Source of the DNA: Pontibacter ramchanderi | GTDB taxonomy: Bacteria; Bacteroidota; Bacteroidia; Cytophagales; Hymenobacteraceae | Assembly: GCF_002846395.1 (NCBI RefSeq) | Contig: NZ_PJMU01000003.1 | Coordinates: 868,001-932,000 of the forward strand | Direction: 5' to 3' | DNA: 64,000 nucleotides | In this document: piece after piece, positions 27,951 to 37,029 of the stretch | Layout: the number at the start of each line of letters is the position of its first letter | How positions within the stretch are numbered: position 1 is the stretch's first letter | Program-made: the position numbers and the translations under genes | The notes under the pieces: generated by a model | Seen by the model: only the letters and a program-made list of their open reading frames with translations | Databases searched by the model: none | Told to the model about the DNA's origin: nothing

Positions 27951-30398
27951 TCAGAAGGTATAGCCGACGGAGAGGATGTAGTGTCGGGGCGCGCCGGGGA
28001 AGGCGCGCTGGTAGTCGTAGCCGCCCACAAAGTAAAATTCATCCAGCAGGTTGTTGACGTTCAGGCTCAGCCGGAACTTGTTGGCCCGGTAGAAGGCTGC
28101 CGCGTTCAGTACCGCATACTCCGGCCAGTAGCCCCAGATCCAGTTTCCTGTCTGCGTGTCCTGCACCTGCAGCTCCATCCGGCGCTCCCCTACGTAGTTT
28201 CCGCCCAAGGCCAGCCCGAAGCCCTCCAGACCAGCGCCTTTGAAGGTATACTTCGCCCAGAGGCCGGCCGAGTGCCTGGGTGCATTCGGTGTCATGGTGC
28301 CCCGCTCGGCTTCCAGGGCGGTAGTGACTACCTCCGTGTGGTTGAAGGCATAGTTCACGCTCAGGTTGAAGGCGGGGCTGATGCTGCCGTTCGCCTCCAG
28401 CTCCACGCCCTGCGACTTGATGCGCCCGTTCTGCCGGTAGATGGGGTTGCCTGTGTCCGTCACCTGCCCCGTGTTCACCAGCGTGTTGCGCTTCTCGATG
28501 TGGAAGACCGACATCGAGGCAAACAGGCGCTTGTTCAGGAACTCCCCCTTCAGTCCGGACTCTGCCTGAAAGCTGGTTTCGCTGTCGAAAGGGGAATCGC
28601 TGCCGTAGTTCTCCGGGTTGCGGACAAAGGCGGGATCCACGGGTTTGAAGCCCTGGCTGTAGCTGGCGAAGTAGTTCAGGTTATCCAGCAACTTATAGGT
28701 GAGCCCCGCCCTCGGGAGGAGCACGTTCTGGTGCACTTTTTCTTCTCCGTTATCATACACCCGCTGGTCCCGGAAAAACTCCTGCCGCAGCCCTAGCAAG
28801 AGCCGCAGGCGGTCAGTTACGGTAATCTGGTCCTGCAGGTATAGCCCCGTGGTGCTGTAGCTGGTGTTGAGGTAGTCGACAAAGAACGGCGACAGGGGCA
28901 GGCGAACGTACTTGCTTGGGTCGCGGAGCTCGTAGGTCGGGTTGTTGAGGTCGAAGGTAAGAGGCACGTGCTGTCCGTTCAACTCCATCTGGCGTGCCTC
29001 CCACTGGTGCCCCCGCTTGTCCGCTTCATATTTCACGTAGTCCATACCTGCCACCACATCGTGCCGCAGCCAGCCGGTGTTGCCGCTGAGGGCGAAGTAA
29101 GCCGAGAGGTTGTCAGTATAGTCGTTGATCTTCTTCTCCAGGTAGCGCATGTTCATGATGGTATTGGCAGGCGCATCGGCAAAGGTGTTGAGGGTGCGGT
29201 GCTCGCTCAGCTCTTCGTGGTAGACAAACTTCATGTAGGCGGCGTTGAAAGACAGCCAATCCGTAAGCCGGTGGTTGAGCGAGCCGTTGAAGGAAATATC
29301 CCGCACGCGGTAGTAGTCGCTGGGCTGGCTCAGCGTAAAGGACCGTGGCAGTGCGTACAGGTCGCCGCCCCGGATGCCCATGCCCCGGTCGAGGTAGCCG
29401 TCAAACTGGCTGTAGACCAGCTCGGCATTGACAGTGGTATTCTTCGTGGGCCGGAAGGTGACGGTAGGCGCAATCATCAGGGAGCTGCGGTCGTTCACAT
29501 CCCGGAAGGTCTTGGTGTCTTCGTAGCCGATGTTGAGCCGGTAGAGCAAAGACTTGTCCTCGTTGAGCGGGCCCGTCAGGTCAAGGCTGGTGCGCATGGT
29601 CTGGAAGCTGCCGACCGAAAAGCTCACCGCTTTCCGGTTTTCGTCCAGCGGCTTTTTGGTCACCAGGTTCACCGTGCCGCCCGGGTTGATGTCGCCGAAG
29701 AGGGCAGCGCCGGGGCCTTTGAGCACTTCCACGCTCTCCAGATTGACCGTGAGCGGTACCCGGAAAAAGCTCGTGCCATAGCCGTAGCCGGAGCGCAGGC
29801 CGTTCACCAGCCGATACCCGGTATCAAAGCCGTTGCGGAAGCCCCGGATGGTGAGGTCGTCGTAAGCGGAGTACTGGTTCACCCCCGCCAGGTTCTGTAC
29901 CACGTCCGTCACCAGAAAAGCCTGCTGGTCCTCGATCAACTCCTTGGTGACTGAGGAGATGGTCTGCGGCACATCCACGACCCGGCTCTGCAGTTTGGTG
30001 CCCACAAAGCTGTAGTCGTTCACATAATTGGTTTCCTTGCGGCCCGTTACCAGTACTTCCTGCATCACGTGGGTCTGCCGGTCCAGCACCACATCCAGCC
30101 ACACATGGGGCGACTGCTCGGTCAGGGCAAGAGGAACGGTTTTGTCCACCATGCCAAGACCTTTCACCAACAAGGTATAGCGCCCGTAAGGCAGGCCATC
30201 TAGCTTGAAGGTGCCGTCCAGGGCCGTGACATCCCCTATCGAGGCATCTTTTATACCGACTGAAACCCCGACCAATGCCTCTCCCTTTTCGTCCTTCACC
30301 TTGCCGCTCACACTGCCAGTCAGCTGCGCAAAAACAGGTATACAGATCAGGTATAGCAACAGGGTATTCCGTATACCTTTCATCAACTTTGCAGTCAT
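27951..30398 (-). CDS. TonB-dependent siderophore-type receptor
   Basis: An 815-residue outer-membrane receptor. A signal peptide ends in VFAQ, followed by a carboxypeptidase-regulatory-like domain at about 28-105, a plug at about 130-240 (VVDVPQTISSVTKELIEDQQ, the FhuE/FoxA-type start), and a barrel ending ILSVGYTF. The start at 30398 leaves 3 bp to the acetyltransferase stop; an ATG at 30383 (MKGIRNTLL) is an equally good alternative. The family imports ferric siderophores. Given the nickel-urease genes nearby, another metal chelate cannot be excluded. Confidence 0.9.
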   Translation of the reverse strand: MTAKLMKGIRNTLLLYLICIPVFAQLTGSVSGKVKDEKGEALVGVSVGIKDASIGDVTALDGTFKLDGLPYGRYTLLVKGLGMVDKTVPLALTEQSPHVWLDVVLDRQTHVMQEVLVTGRKETNYVNDYSFVGTKLQSRVVDVPQTISSVTKELIEDQQAFLVTDVVQNLAGVNQYSAYDDLTIRGFRNGFDTGYRLVNGLRSGYGYGTSFFRVPLTVNLESVEVLKGPGAALFGDINPGGTVNLVTKKPLDENRKAVSFSVGSFQTMRTSLDLTGPLNEDKSLLYRLNIGYEDTKTFRDVNDRSSLMIAPTVTFRPTKNTTVNAELVYSQFDGYLDRGMGIRGGDLYALPRSFTLSQPSDYYRVRDISFNGSLNHRLTDWLSFNAAYMKFVYHEELSEHRTLNTFADAPANTIMNMRYLEKKINDYTDNLSAYFALSGNTGWLRHDVVAGMDYVKYEADKRGHQWEARQMELNGQHVPLTFDLNNPTYELRDPSKYVRLPLSPFFVDYLNTSYSTTGLYLQDQITVTDRLRLLLGLRQEFFRDQRVYDNGEEKVHQNVLLPRAGLTYKLLDNLNYFASYSQGFKPVDPAFVRNPENYGSDSPFDSETSFQAESGLKGEFLNKRLFASMSVFHIEKRNTLVNTGQVTDTGNPIYRQNGRIKSQGVELEANGSISPAFNLSVNYAFNHTEVVTTALEAERGTMTPNAPRHSAGLWAKYTFKGAGLEGFGLALGGNYVGERRMELQVQDTQTGNWIWGYWPEYAVLNAAAFYRANKFRLSLNVNNLLDEFYFVGGYDYQRAFPGAPRHYILSVGYTF

Positions 30399-30401
30399 GG
30401 G

Positions 30402-30953
30402 CTATGTCAGTTTGAGCGCTGCTCCGGATTGGAGGTATGGCTGTGCCTCTACGGCTGCTTTCAGCTGCAGGTCCATGTGGATGGTTTGGTAAACGGGTGT
30501 CTCGTCCTGACAAACCAGTTGAAAGCCCTGTTTTGACCAGAATTCCCTGGCGCCGGAGAGGAAAGGGTGCGTGTGCAGGTATAGCGTTTCGATGCCTTTG
30601 CGCTCAGCTTCCTCTTTCAGGCCATTGAACAGGAGTGTGCCGAGCCCGAGCTCGCGCAATGAGGGTTCCACGTATAGTTTCTGCACCTCTGCGGTCAGTT
30701 GCCCTTTGTAATTTAGGTGCTTAAAACGGTGGTCGTAAGGGCGCATGCCGATGGTGCCGACAATGGCACCAGACAGGTCGGTGGCAATCAGAAAAGCGGC
30801 ATACCTGTCCTCGATGTAAGCTGCCTCAAAACGCGCCAGGTCGGGCGGCAATTGACTGTGGTCTATCATCGGGAACAGCTCCTTGCGGAAATCCATTACG
30901 TAGCGCACCAACTCCGGAATCCGCTCTTTTTCGACTGCCTTTATCTGTATCAT
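30402..30953 (-). CDS. GNAT family N-acetyltransferase
   Basis: A 183-residue GCN5-related acetyltransferase. The acetyl-CoA loop is LRELGLGTLLFNGLKEEAE, with the preceding strand AEVQKLYVEPSL. Substrate unknown. It ends 3 bp before the TonB receptor start, which implies one transcript; acetyltransferases next to such receptors sometimes modify siderophores, but nothing here proves that. Confidence 0.85.
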   Translation of the reverse strand: MIQIKAVEKERIPELVRYVMDFRKELFPMIDHSQLPPDLARFEAAYIEDRYAAFLIATDLSGAIVGTIGMRPYDHRFKHLNYKGQLTAEVQKLYVEPSLRELGLGTLLFNGLKEEAERKGIETLYLHTHPFLSGAREFWSKQGFQLVCQDETPVYQTIHMDLQLKAAVEAQPYLQSGAALKLT

Positions 30954-31092
30954 CCTGTCTGTTTATTTTTCTGGCACCACTTTTTAGTATATCCTTTACT
31001 CGTTCTGCTCCCCGACACTTGGCTCTACCCTGCCCTTTCACCACGCTGTTGCCCGCTGATTTGGTGGCGGCTACAGGAAGGTATAGCCAGGC

Positions 31093-32316
31093 TTAAAGTG
31101 CATTGACGAAGTAGAGTACACCCACTGCAAAGAGATGCATTTTCTGATTCGCGTTTGCCTGGGCCACTGCATTGTTATAGCGGGTCGTGTTGTAATAGTA
31201 ATAGGTAAACAACTTCATATCCTGGCTTGCAATCGGCTTGTACTCCAGACCTGCCCAATAGCCCATGTTCTTTCTGAAATTATCGCCAATACCGCCATCT
31301 TCGCGGTGACTGGCCGTCTCGTAATAGCCCTTGGTTGTGAGGAACCACTTGGGTATAAACTCATAATCGAGGCGCAGCACGGCTGTCTTGTAGTTGACAT
31401 CCTGCAAAAAGGTGGGCACGAAGGCCGGTGAAGATGCCCCTAATGCGTTGGCAGCAGGTGACCCGATGTTCGGATAGTCGACGGCCAGGTTGGCACTCTG
31501 CAGATCGAGGTAGCCACTCAATCTATCCAGCGTTATCTGGTTGCCGATGGACACCCCATGATTTGTTTTATCCCGGGCAAACTGCGAAACGTTGTAGCTG
31601 TAAAAGGTCTGCCATTTTCTGTCAAACATGTTTCCCAGCCACGCAACGTATAAGCCAAGCGGCGTTTTCGATGGCCTCAATCCGTCTTTAGCATAGCCTG
31701 TTCCGTTAAATGTCGCGTTGAAATCGTTGTTGAAGGTGTTGTGCAACTGCACCTGAAAGGTATGGTTCTCGGTGATATCGTAGCCTAGCTTCATGGCCAG
31801 CAAAAACAGGTTCAGCTGCCTGTTCACATACTCGGTATACTGGTACTCGAACGTTGGATTTTTATCGAACTCCCAACTCCCGACACTTGCCGACTGCTTG
31901 CCGGCAGTCAGGTGCCATTTCTTCTCATTGCCAAACCGGTACGTTACATTGGCATGGTCGATGGCTCCCGGCGCATTATCCAGGCTATTGGGAGCAAAGC
32001 CTCTGTTTAGCCTATATCTCACCCGAAAGCTCAGCTCCGGTGTCAGATCTCCCCTTAACTCCAGCCGCGATTCATTCAGCCTGATAGCGCCTTGGTTTTC
32101 AGATCCGCTCGGAAACTCCAGGGAGCTCCGGAACAGAAAATTGATGTCTATTTTTTCGCTTAAACTCGACAAGGTGCTTTTCCCGAGCTCTTGGTTAGCA
32201 GGTGTTTTATTCGTACTCGTACTGTCCGTATAGATTTGCCCGACAGCGGTATTTGGGGCAAATGCTGACTGAACCACAAGCAGTACAAAAGCAAAAGAGA
32301 GGTAATATTTATTCAT
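31093..32316 (-). CDS. porin, phosphate-selective-porin (OprO/P)-like
   Basis: A 407-residue beta-barrel protein with a signal peptide of about 26 residues. The barrel starts near KIDINFLFRSSLEFP and ends VGVLYFVNAL; ESRLELRGDLTPELSFRVRYRLN is typical of the OprO/P porin group. It lies downstream of the FecBCD-type importer (130-bp gap), so it may admit a small substrate such as urea or a nickel chelate; this is inferred from position. An inverted repeat (AAGTAT 32317-32322, ATACTT 32334-32339) just before the start codon could be an operator. Confidence 0.8.
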   Translation of the reverse strand: MNKYYLSFAFVLLVVQSAFAPNTAVGQIYTDSTSTNKTPANQELGKSTLSSLSEKIDINFLFRSSLEFPSGSENQGAIRLNESRLELRGDLTPELSFRVRYRLNRGFAPNSLDNAPGAIDHANVTYRFGNEKKWHLTAGKQSASVGSWEFDKNPTFEYQYTEYVNRQLNLFLLAMKLGYDITENHTFQVQLHNTFNNDFNATFNGTGYAKDGLRPSKTPLGLYVAWLGNMFDRKWQTFYSYNVSQFARDKTNHGVSIGNQITLDRLSGYLDLQSANLAVDYPNIGSPAANALGASSPAFVPTFLQDVNYKTAVLRLDYEFIPKWFLTTKGYYETASHREDGGIGDNFRKNMGYWAGLEYKPIASQDMKLFTYYYYNTTRYNNAVAQANANQKMHLFAVGVLYFVNAL

Positions 32317-32446
32317 AAGTATTTTGTATTTAGATACTTCTACAAAAATTTAAAGCCTGTTCAATTTAGAAAGTGCTCTAACAGACTGAAGCCATTGTAG
32401 AATCAGGCACATTATTATCTTTTCCCAAGCACCTAGGTACCAGCAA

Positions 32447-33214
32447 TTATCTTCCGGGCACTACCATCAGTTTATCGTTCACCATCACGGTCGTAAAGCG
32501 CACGTCATACACATACTCCAGAAAAGTGCTGGCATGGTAGTCGAATTGTTCGGTCGGTGTCACCACAGTGCGGTCCTTCATGAAGTAGCAATGGTCAGCG
32601 TATAAGAAGGCCATGTTCGGGTCGTGCATGATGGCAATGACGGTCAGGTTGTTTTCGGTTAGTTTCTTGAGCCTATCCAGCACATAGGTCTGGTAGTACA
32701 CGTCGAGGTGGTTGGTGGGCTCGTCCAGCAGGATGATCTTCGGGTTTTGCACCAGCACCCGCGCAATCATCACCAGTTGTTGCTCCCCGCCAGACAGCTC
32801 GGTATAGGGCCTGTCGGCCAGGTGACTGATGCCCAGCTCCTCAATGGCCTGCCCCACTTTCGTCATGTCGCTCTTCCTGGGTGTGAAGGCAGAGAAAGCC
32901 GCTCTGCCAGTCAGCACCACATCTTTCACCTTAAAGGGAAACACTGACTTATGGAACTGCGGTAGGAAACCCAGCACGCGGGCGCAATCCGAGAAAGACA
33001 TCTTGCTCCGCTCTTTGCCCATCAGCCTCACAGAGCCCTGCTTATACTTCTGCAGCCCCGCCATGATGTTGAAGAGCGTGGATTTGCCGCTGCCGTTTCG
33101 TCCGAGCAATACCGAGAAACGGTTGGACGGAAAAGCCACGTTCACGCTTTCCAGGATAGGCGTCTGGCCATACCCAAAGCTGAGGTTTTCTACTTCTATC
33201 GCCGCATCTGTCAT
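32447..33214 (-). CDS. ABC transporter ATP-binding protein, FecE/BtuD type
   Basis: A 255-residue ATPase with Walker A LGRNGSGKST, signature LSGGEQQLV, Walker B IILLDEPTNHLD and the switch His in IMHD. It powers the FecBCD-type importer whose permease gene overlaps it by 4 bp. The group belongs to iron-siderophore, cobalamin and, in Helicobacter (NiuBDE), nickel importers. Position at the end of a urease-nickel chaperone cluster favours nickel. Confidence 0.93.
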   Translation of the reverse strand: MTDAAIEVENLSFGYGQTPILESVNVAFPSNRFSVLLGRNGSGKSTLFNIMAGLQKYKQGSVRLMGKERSKMSFSDCARVLGFLPQFHKSVFPFKVKDVVLTGRAAFSAFTPRKSDMTKVGQAIEELGISHLADRPYTELSGGEQQLVMIARVLVQNPKIILLDEPTNHLDVYYQTYVLDRLKKLTENNLTVIAIMHDPNMAFLYADHCYFMKDRTVVTPTEQFDYHASTFLEYVYDVRFTTVMVNDKLMVVPGR

Positions 33215-34218
33215 ACCCAGTTAATTTTGTTTTTCTTCATCAGAAAGAGGAAAAAAGGAGCTCCCAGCAGCATCGTAAAAATGCCGATCGGAATTTCGAA
33301 GTCCATCAGGGAGCGGGAGAAATTGTCAATGATCACCAGAAAGGACCCGCCGAAAAAAATGTTGGCTGGCATAGCCTTGCGGTTATCCGGCCCCACCATC
33401 ATGCGGGTGAGGTGAGGTATAAAAAGGCCATACATGCTGATGACACCGGCAGCCGCCACCGAGGTGGACGTGGTGAGCGTCGCCAGCGCGACCAGCGTGG
33501 CTTTGTCGGCTGTCGGGTTTACGCCCACGGCCTTGGCCTCATGCTCGCCCAGCGCCAGCAGGTTGAGGCGCCAGCGCATCAGGTACATGCCCACAATGCC
33601 TATACCTACGGGAAGAGCCGCTGTCTGTATTTTATCCCAGGAAGCGTGGTGCAGGTTGCCCATCGTCCACTGCACAATGGCCTGCAGCTTGTAGGGGTCG
33701 CTCATGTACTGCACCACCGTAAGCGATGCCGTGAAAATGCCCGACACGATCATACCTGAAAGAATGACCGCCACAATAGACGACTTGTTGTTGCTGAAGG
33801 CAAAGGAATAGGTCATCACCACTGAGGCCACGCCCAGTACAAAGGCCATCACATTGATGTGCAGCAGCGGAAACGCAATGGCCAGCGCCGCCCCGAAAGC
33901 CGAGCCCGAGGAGATGCCCAGCACATAAGGGTCCACAAGCGGATTACGGAAGATGCCCTGCAACGCTCCCCCGGAAGCGGCCAGACCAGCCCCGATGATG
34001 AAGGTGAGCAACACGCGCGGCAGACGCACATTCTCGATGATGTTGTTAAGCATGTAGATTTTGGTCGAGCTCTCGTGAATGTCGCCCTGCAGCGCCGCCT
34101 TCCCCCAGTCCCAGTAATCAGCAAATACCAGCCCCTGCGACGGACCCACCGTCAGGGAATACAGCAGCAGGGGTATAGGCAGGCCGTAGATCAGGAAGCC
34201 GGTCAGTACTTTTCTCAT
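33211..34218 (-). CDS. FecCD-family ABC transporter permease
   Basis: A 335-residue integral membrane protein with about ten helices. The family signature PRVLLTFIIGAGLAASGGALQG is near residues 68-90, and GLFIPHLTRMMVGPDNR marks the cytoplasmic coupling region. It overlaps the gene for the binding protein by 4 bp at one end and the ATPase by 4 bp at the other, so the three are translated as a unit. Confidence 0.93.
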   Translation of the reverse strand: MRKVLTGFLIYGLPIPLLLYSLTVGPSQGLVFADYWDWGKAALQGDIHESSTKIYMLNNIIENVRLPRVLLTFIIGAGLAASGGALQGIFRNPLVDPYVLGISSGSAFGAALAIAFPLLHINVMAFVLGVASVVMTYSFAFSNNKSSIVAVILSGMIVSGIFTASLTVVQYMSDPYKLQAIVQWTMGNLHHASWDKIQTAALPVGIGIVGMYLMRWRLNLLALGEHEAKAVGVNPTADKATLVALATLTTSTSVAAAGVISMYGLFIPHLTRMMVGPDNRKAMPANIFFGGSFLVIIDNFSRSLMDFEIPIGIFTMLLGAPFFLFLMKKNKINWV

Positions 34219-35252
34219 TCAAACAGGGCAGTGGCTTTGGCACCGTACAGATTCGTCATAATCTCCCTTCGGTCCTTTTCGAGGTCGAAGTTTTTGTTCG
34301 CACCATAGGCCACGTTATGCAGCTCGATGGCGGCATACATGATTTTCAGGGTATGCGGGTCGTAGAAAAACGGCGGCTCCAGCACATGCACGTTTTTGTT
34401 TTTGACCGCCGTCAGCACTGCCAGTTCCTTCTTGTCATACAGTACCTGCGGGTCGGTGCTCCAGAGCAGAATCAGGTCAGGGTCCCACGAAATCAGTGTT
34501 TCCGGGTTGATGTTGGGCTGGTCCACCTCGAAGGTACAGGCATTGCGCACGCCGGCCAGTTCAAAACACTCGTGCATGCGGCTATTCTGGCCCGAAGTGG
34601 AATAGATCCTGCCTCCTGACCAGGCGTAGTACACCGATTTCTTTTGCTCTATGTGGTCCGTCGCTTCCGCTATTTCGTCCAGCTTGCCACGGGTATAGCT
34701 TAGCAGTTCTACTGCCCGGTCGTGGGTGCCTGTCAGCCTGCCGATGTTCTCGATCTCTTCGAACAGTTGATCGTTGTTCTGTGGCGACACCGCATACACG
34801 TTGATGCCCAGGCTCTCGAGCAGCCGAATGGCATCGGTCTGACCGGAGGCAATGATCACCAGGTCGGGTTTGAGCGCCAGCACGCTTTCGATGTTGGTGG
34901 AGGTTTCCCAGTTTCCGGGCGACGGCAATTCCTTCCGGGCGATGCGCGGGTCCAGTTTGCTGAAATACTTGAACGTCTCGGGATTGGTGTAAATGTTGTT
35001 CTGAATACCTACCACGGTGTGCTCCGCATTCAGCATGTACATGCCATCCAGCGCACCTTGATACAGCACGATCACCCGCTTGGCCGGTTCGTTTAATCTG
35101 ACCTCTTTACCGCGTATATCCTTCACTGCAATGGCGCCATCAGCAACCACAGTGGCTTCTCCGTTTTCGCTATTGCAGGCGCTCAAAAAAAGCAGGCAGG
35201 CACTCAGGGCCATCACCAAACGGGTGGCCATCTTTTCTCTCCAACTTCTCAT
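34215..35252 (-). CDS. periplasmic metal-chelate/cobalamin-type binding lipoprotein (FecB/BtuF)
   Basis: Substrate-binding protein of 345 residues from the ATG at 35252 (MRSWREKMATRL); an ATG at 35231 is the other option, and both give a lipoprotein signal ending FLSAC. The PF01497 pattern is clear: RVIVLYQGALDGMYML, IESVLALKPDLVIIASG and INVYAVSPQNN. It is first in the importer operon. The ligand may be a nickel complex given the urease genes; iron-siderophore or B12 remain possible. Confidence 0.88.
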   Translation of the reverse strand: MRSWREKMATRLVMALSACLLFLSACNSENGEATVVADGAIAVKDIRGKEVRLNEPAKRVIVLYQGALDGMYMLNAEHTVVGIQNNIYTNPETFKYFSKLDPRIARKELPSPGNWETSTNIESVLALKPDLVIIASGQTDAIRLLESLGINVYAVSPQNNDQLFEEIENIGRLTGTHDRAVELLSYTRGKLDEIAEATDHIEQKKSVYYAWSGGRIYSTSGQNSRMHECFELAGVRNACTFEVDQPNINPETLISWDPDLILLWSTDPQVLYDKKELAVLTAVKNKNVHVLEPPFFYDPHTLKIMYAAIELHNVAYGANKNFDLEKDRREIMTNLYGAKATALFE

Positions 35253-35338
35253 ATGTCCTTCACAAAATCGCTGTGTACCTCCTTTAAAGTTCATGGTGCG
35301 GAACCGTTTTGTCTATCTAACATATCGAATACCAAAAG

Positions 35339-35375
35339 GCAGACCGCTCCTGCCGAAGCGGGAAGAACAGTCTGC
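35339..35375 (-). terminator. probable terminator between ureE2 and the importer genes
   Basis: GCAGAC (35339-35344) pairs with GTCTGC (35370-35375) around a CGCT/AGCG inner stem, followed by CTTTTGG on the minus strand. It would separate the urease transcript from the ABC importer. Confidence 0.5.
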
Positions 35376-35436
35376 TTTTATAAAATAGGATGTACCAATC
35401 AGAGTCTATAAAACCGGCCAGGGTATAGCGTCTTCC

Positions 35437-35925
35437 TCATTTTTTTCTGGCCAGATTGCCGTAGGCTTTCACCATCTGGGCAGGATGCAGCACCCGCTCC
35501 TCTATCTCCATCACAAAGCCCCCGCTCAGCAGCAGTTGGTACAGCGGCGCATCGTAGGCCACACATACCTCCTGGTCATCGTTCATAAAAATCGGGACAT
35601 GCTTGTTGCCGATCTCAAAGCAGATGGTGCCCACTTCCTGCAAGCTACGCGGGTATAGCACCACACATTCGCAGGGCTTTATCTTCAGCAGGATGGCCAG
35701 GTCCTCGGACAGGTATAGCAGGTCCCCGTCTTCCAGGGGTTCTCTATGCGCCTTGTCAACCAGCACCTCCACCCCGCCCTGCGTCTTCTTCCGCATTTTC
35801 GATCGGGAGGCTTCGTACCACTCTATCTCGAAGTAGTCGACCGTGCGGCCGCCTATACCCTGCTCTCCGGCGAGTGCTTGCATTACAACAATGGGTTCCG
35901 TCTGCACGGACAACTCTCTTGCCAT
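35437..35925 (-). CDS. UreE-like urease nickel chaperone, second copy
   Basis: A 162-residue UreE-family protein with a peptide-binding-like N-terminal domain (FEIEWYEASRSKMRKKTQGG) and the C-terminal metal-binding domain with the conserved His in GNKHVPIF. It has no His-rich tail. Another UreE lies at 39373-39852; the two share DGDLLYL, KPCEC/LPCEC, GTICFEIGNKH and APLY/NPLY, so they are paralogues. This one follows hypB by 6 bp, suggesting it works with HypA/HypB rather than as a simple duplicate. Confidence 0.85.
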   Translation of the reverse strand: MARELSVQTEPIVVMQALAGEQGIGGRTVDYFEIEWYEASRSKMRKKTQGGVEVLVDKAHREPLEDGDLLYLSEDLAILLKIKPCECVVLYPRSLQEVGTICFEIGNKHVPIFMNDDQEVCVAYDAPLYQLLLSGGFVMEIEERVLHPAQMVKAYGNLARKK

Positions 35926-35931
35926 GCGGAA

Positions 35932-36651
35932 TCAGGCTGTCGCCAGTTTGGCTTTCTTCTTTTCATCCACTTTGGCCAGCAGCCAGTTGCACCAATCGTC
36001 CATGCCATCGCCTTTCAGGCTGCTGATGCTTATCACTTCTATGGTCGGGTTCACTTCGCGGGCATCCTGCGTGGCGGCCTCTACCGAGAAAGGCACATAA
36101 GGCAGCAGGTCGGCTTTGGAAACCACCATCAGCTCGCTGGTCAGGAACATGCGCGGGTATTTCTTTGGCTTGTCGTCGCCCTCGGTCGCAGCCAGCACGG
36201 TTACCCGAATGTCTTCGCCCAAATCAAAGGCGGCAGGGCAAACCAGATTGCCCACGTTCTCAATGAAGAGAAGATCAACGCCCGTCAGGTCGATGTGGTC
36301 GAGTGCCTGCAGAATCATCTGGGCCTCGATGTGGCACATGCCGCCTGTCACAATCTGCAGGGCGTTAATGCCCACTTCTTTCATGCGGATGGCATCGCGG
36401 TCGGTTTCAGGGTCACCTACCAACACAGCCATGTTCAGTTTGTCGCTCAGGCGCTTGCCGGTTTCCTGCATCAGGGTGGTTTTGCCGCTGCCCGGAGAGG
36501 AACACACGTTGATCACCACCACATCAGGCAATCTGTCGCGGATGGCTTTGGCCACGAAGTCGTTGGCCTTTAACAGGTTGAGGGTGGTATTATCGCACTG
36601 TACAGAGCCTACCGGCATTCTGTTGCTTTTAGGCATGGATGGTGTACTCAT
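35932..36651 (-). CDS. hypB: nickel incorporation GTPase HypB
   Basis: A 239-residue SIMIBI GTPase. Its P-loop is SPGSGKTT, switch region GDPETDRDA, GG-MCHIEAQMI corresponds to the nickel/zinc-binding CH motif, and the base-recognition motif is SKADL. The N-terminus lacks a His-rich nickel store. Usually it loads nickel into hydrogenase; no hydrogenase gene is present, while in Helicobacter HypA/HypB also support urease. It starts 24 bp after hypA. Confidence 0.93.
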   Translation of the reverse strand: MSTPSMPKSNRMPVGSVQCDNTTLNLLKANDFVAKAIRDRLPDVVVINVCSSPGSGKTTLMQETGKRLSDKLNMAVLVGDPETDRDAIRMKEVGINALQIVTGGMCHIEAQMILQALDHIDLTGVDLLFIENVGNLVCPAAFDLGEDIRVTVLAATEGDDKPKKYPRMFLTSELMVVSKADLLPYVPFSVEAATQDAREVNPTIEVISISSLKGDGMDDWCNWLLAKVDEKKKAKLATA

Positions 36652-36675
36652 ATCTATATCTTTTAAGTCTTAGGG

Positions 36676-37020
36676 TTAGTTCTCTAAAAATTCAATGCGG
36701 CTGATCTGCAGCTCCTCTCCCTGCACAATGTTTTTGGAGGGAGTGCCGCAGTCGCACACAAACTTGTGCCGATTCACTTCGAAGTCTTTGTCGCAGGCAG
36801 CACAGTGGGCGATAATGGGCAGCAAAAGCACCTCCAGCTCAATGTCGGCCAGCTGCGGCTCTTCCATGATCAGGGCCTCAAAGGCGTTCTGGATCAGGAT
36901 GGGCTGTATATTGCTCAGCAAACCCGCCTCTATCTGCACTTTCGTTATCCGCTCAAACTTGTCGGGATAGGTTTCCTGCAGTGTTTCAAAGACGTTCCGT
37001 ACAATCGAAATCTCGTGCAT
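36676..37020 (-). CDS. hypA: nickel metallochaperone HypA
   Basis: A 114-residue protein with the nickel-binding N-terminus MHE and a zinc site CAAC plus CDCG near residues 73-92. It passes nickel to HypB or UreE. It begins 9 bp after ureD and precedes hypB. Placement inside the urease operon argues for urease maturation rather than hydrogenase work. Confidence 0.92.
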   Translation of the reverse strand: MHEISIVRNVFETLQETYPDKFERITKVQIEAGLLSNIQPILIQNAFEALIMEEPQLADIELEVLLLPIIAHCAACDKDFEVNRHKFVCDCGTPSKNIVQGEELQISRIEFLEN

Positions 37021-37029
37021 GGTTTCTCT

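Noticed and set aside
28968..29954. A 328-codon open frame antisense to the TonB receptor
   Set aside because: It is a shadow of the receptor gene, whose plug domain is unambiguous.
35932..37020. HypA/HypB as evidence of a hydrogenase locus
   Set aside because: No hydrogenase structural or other hyp genes are present, and both genes are embedded between ureD and a UreE.
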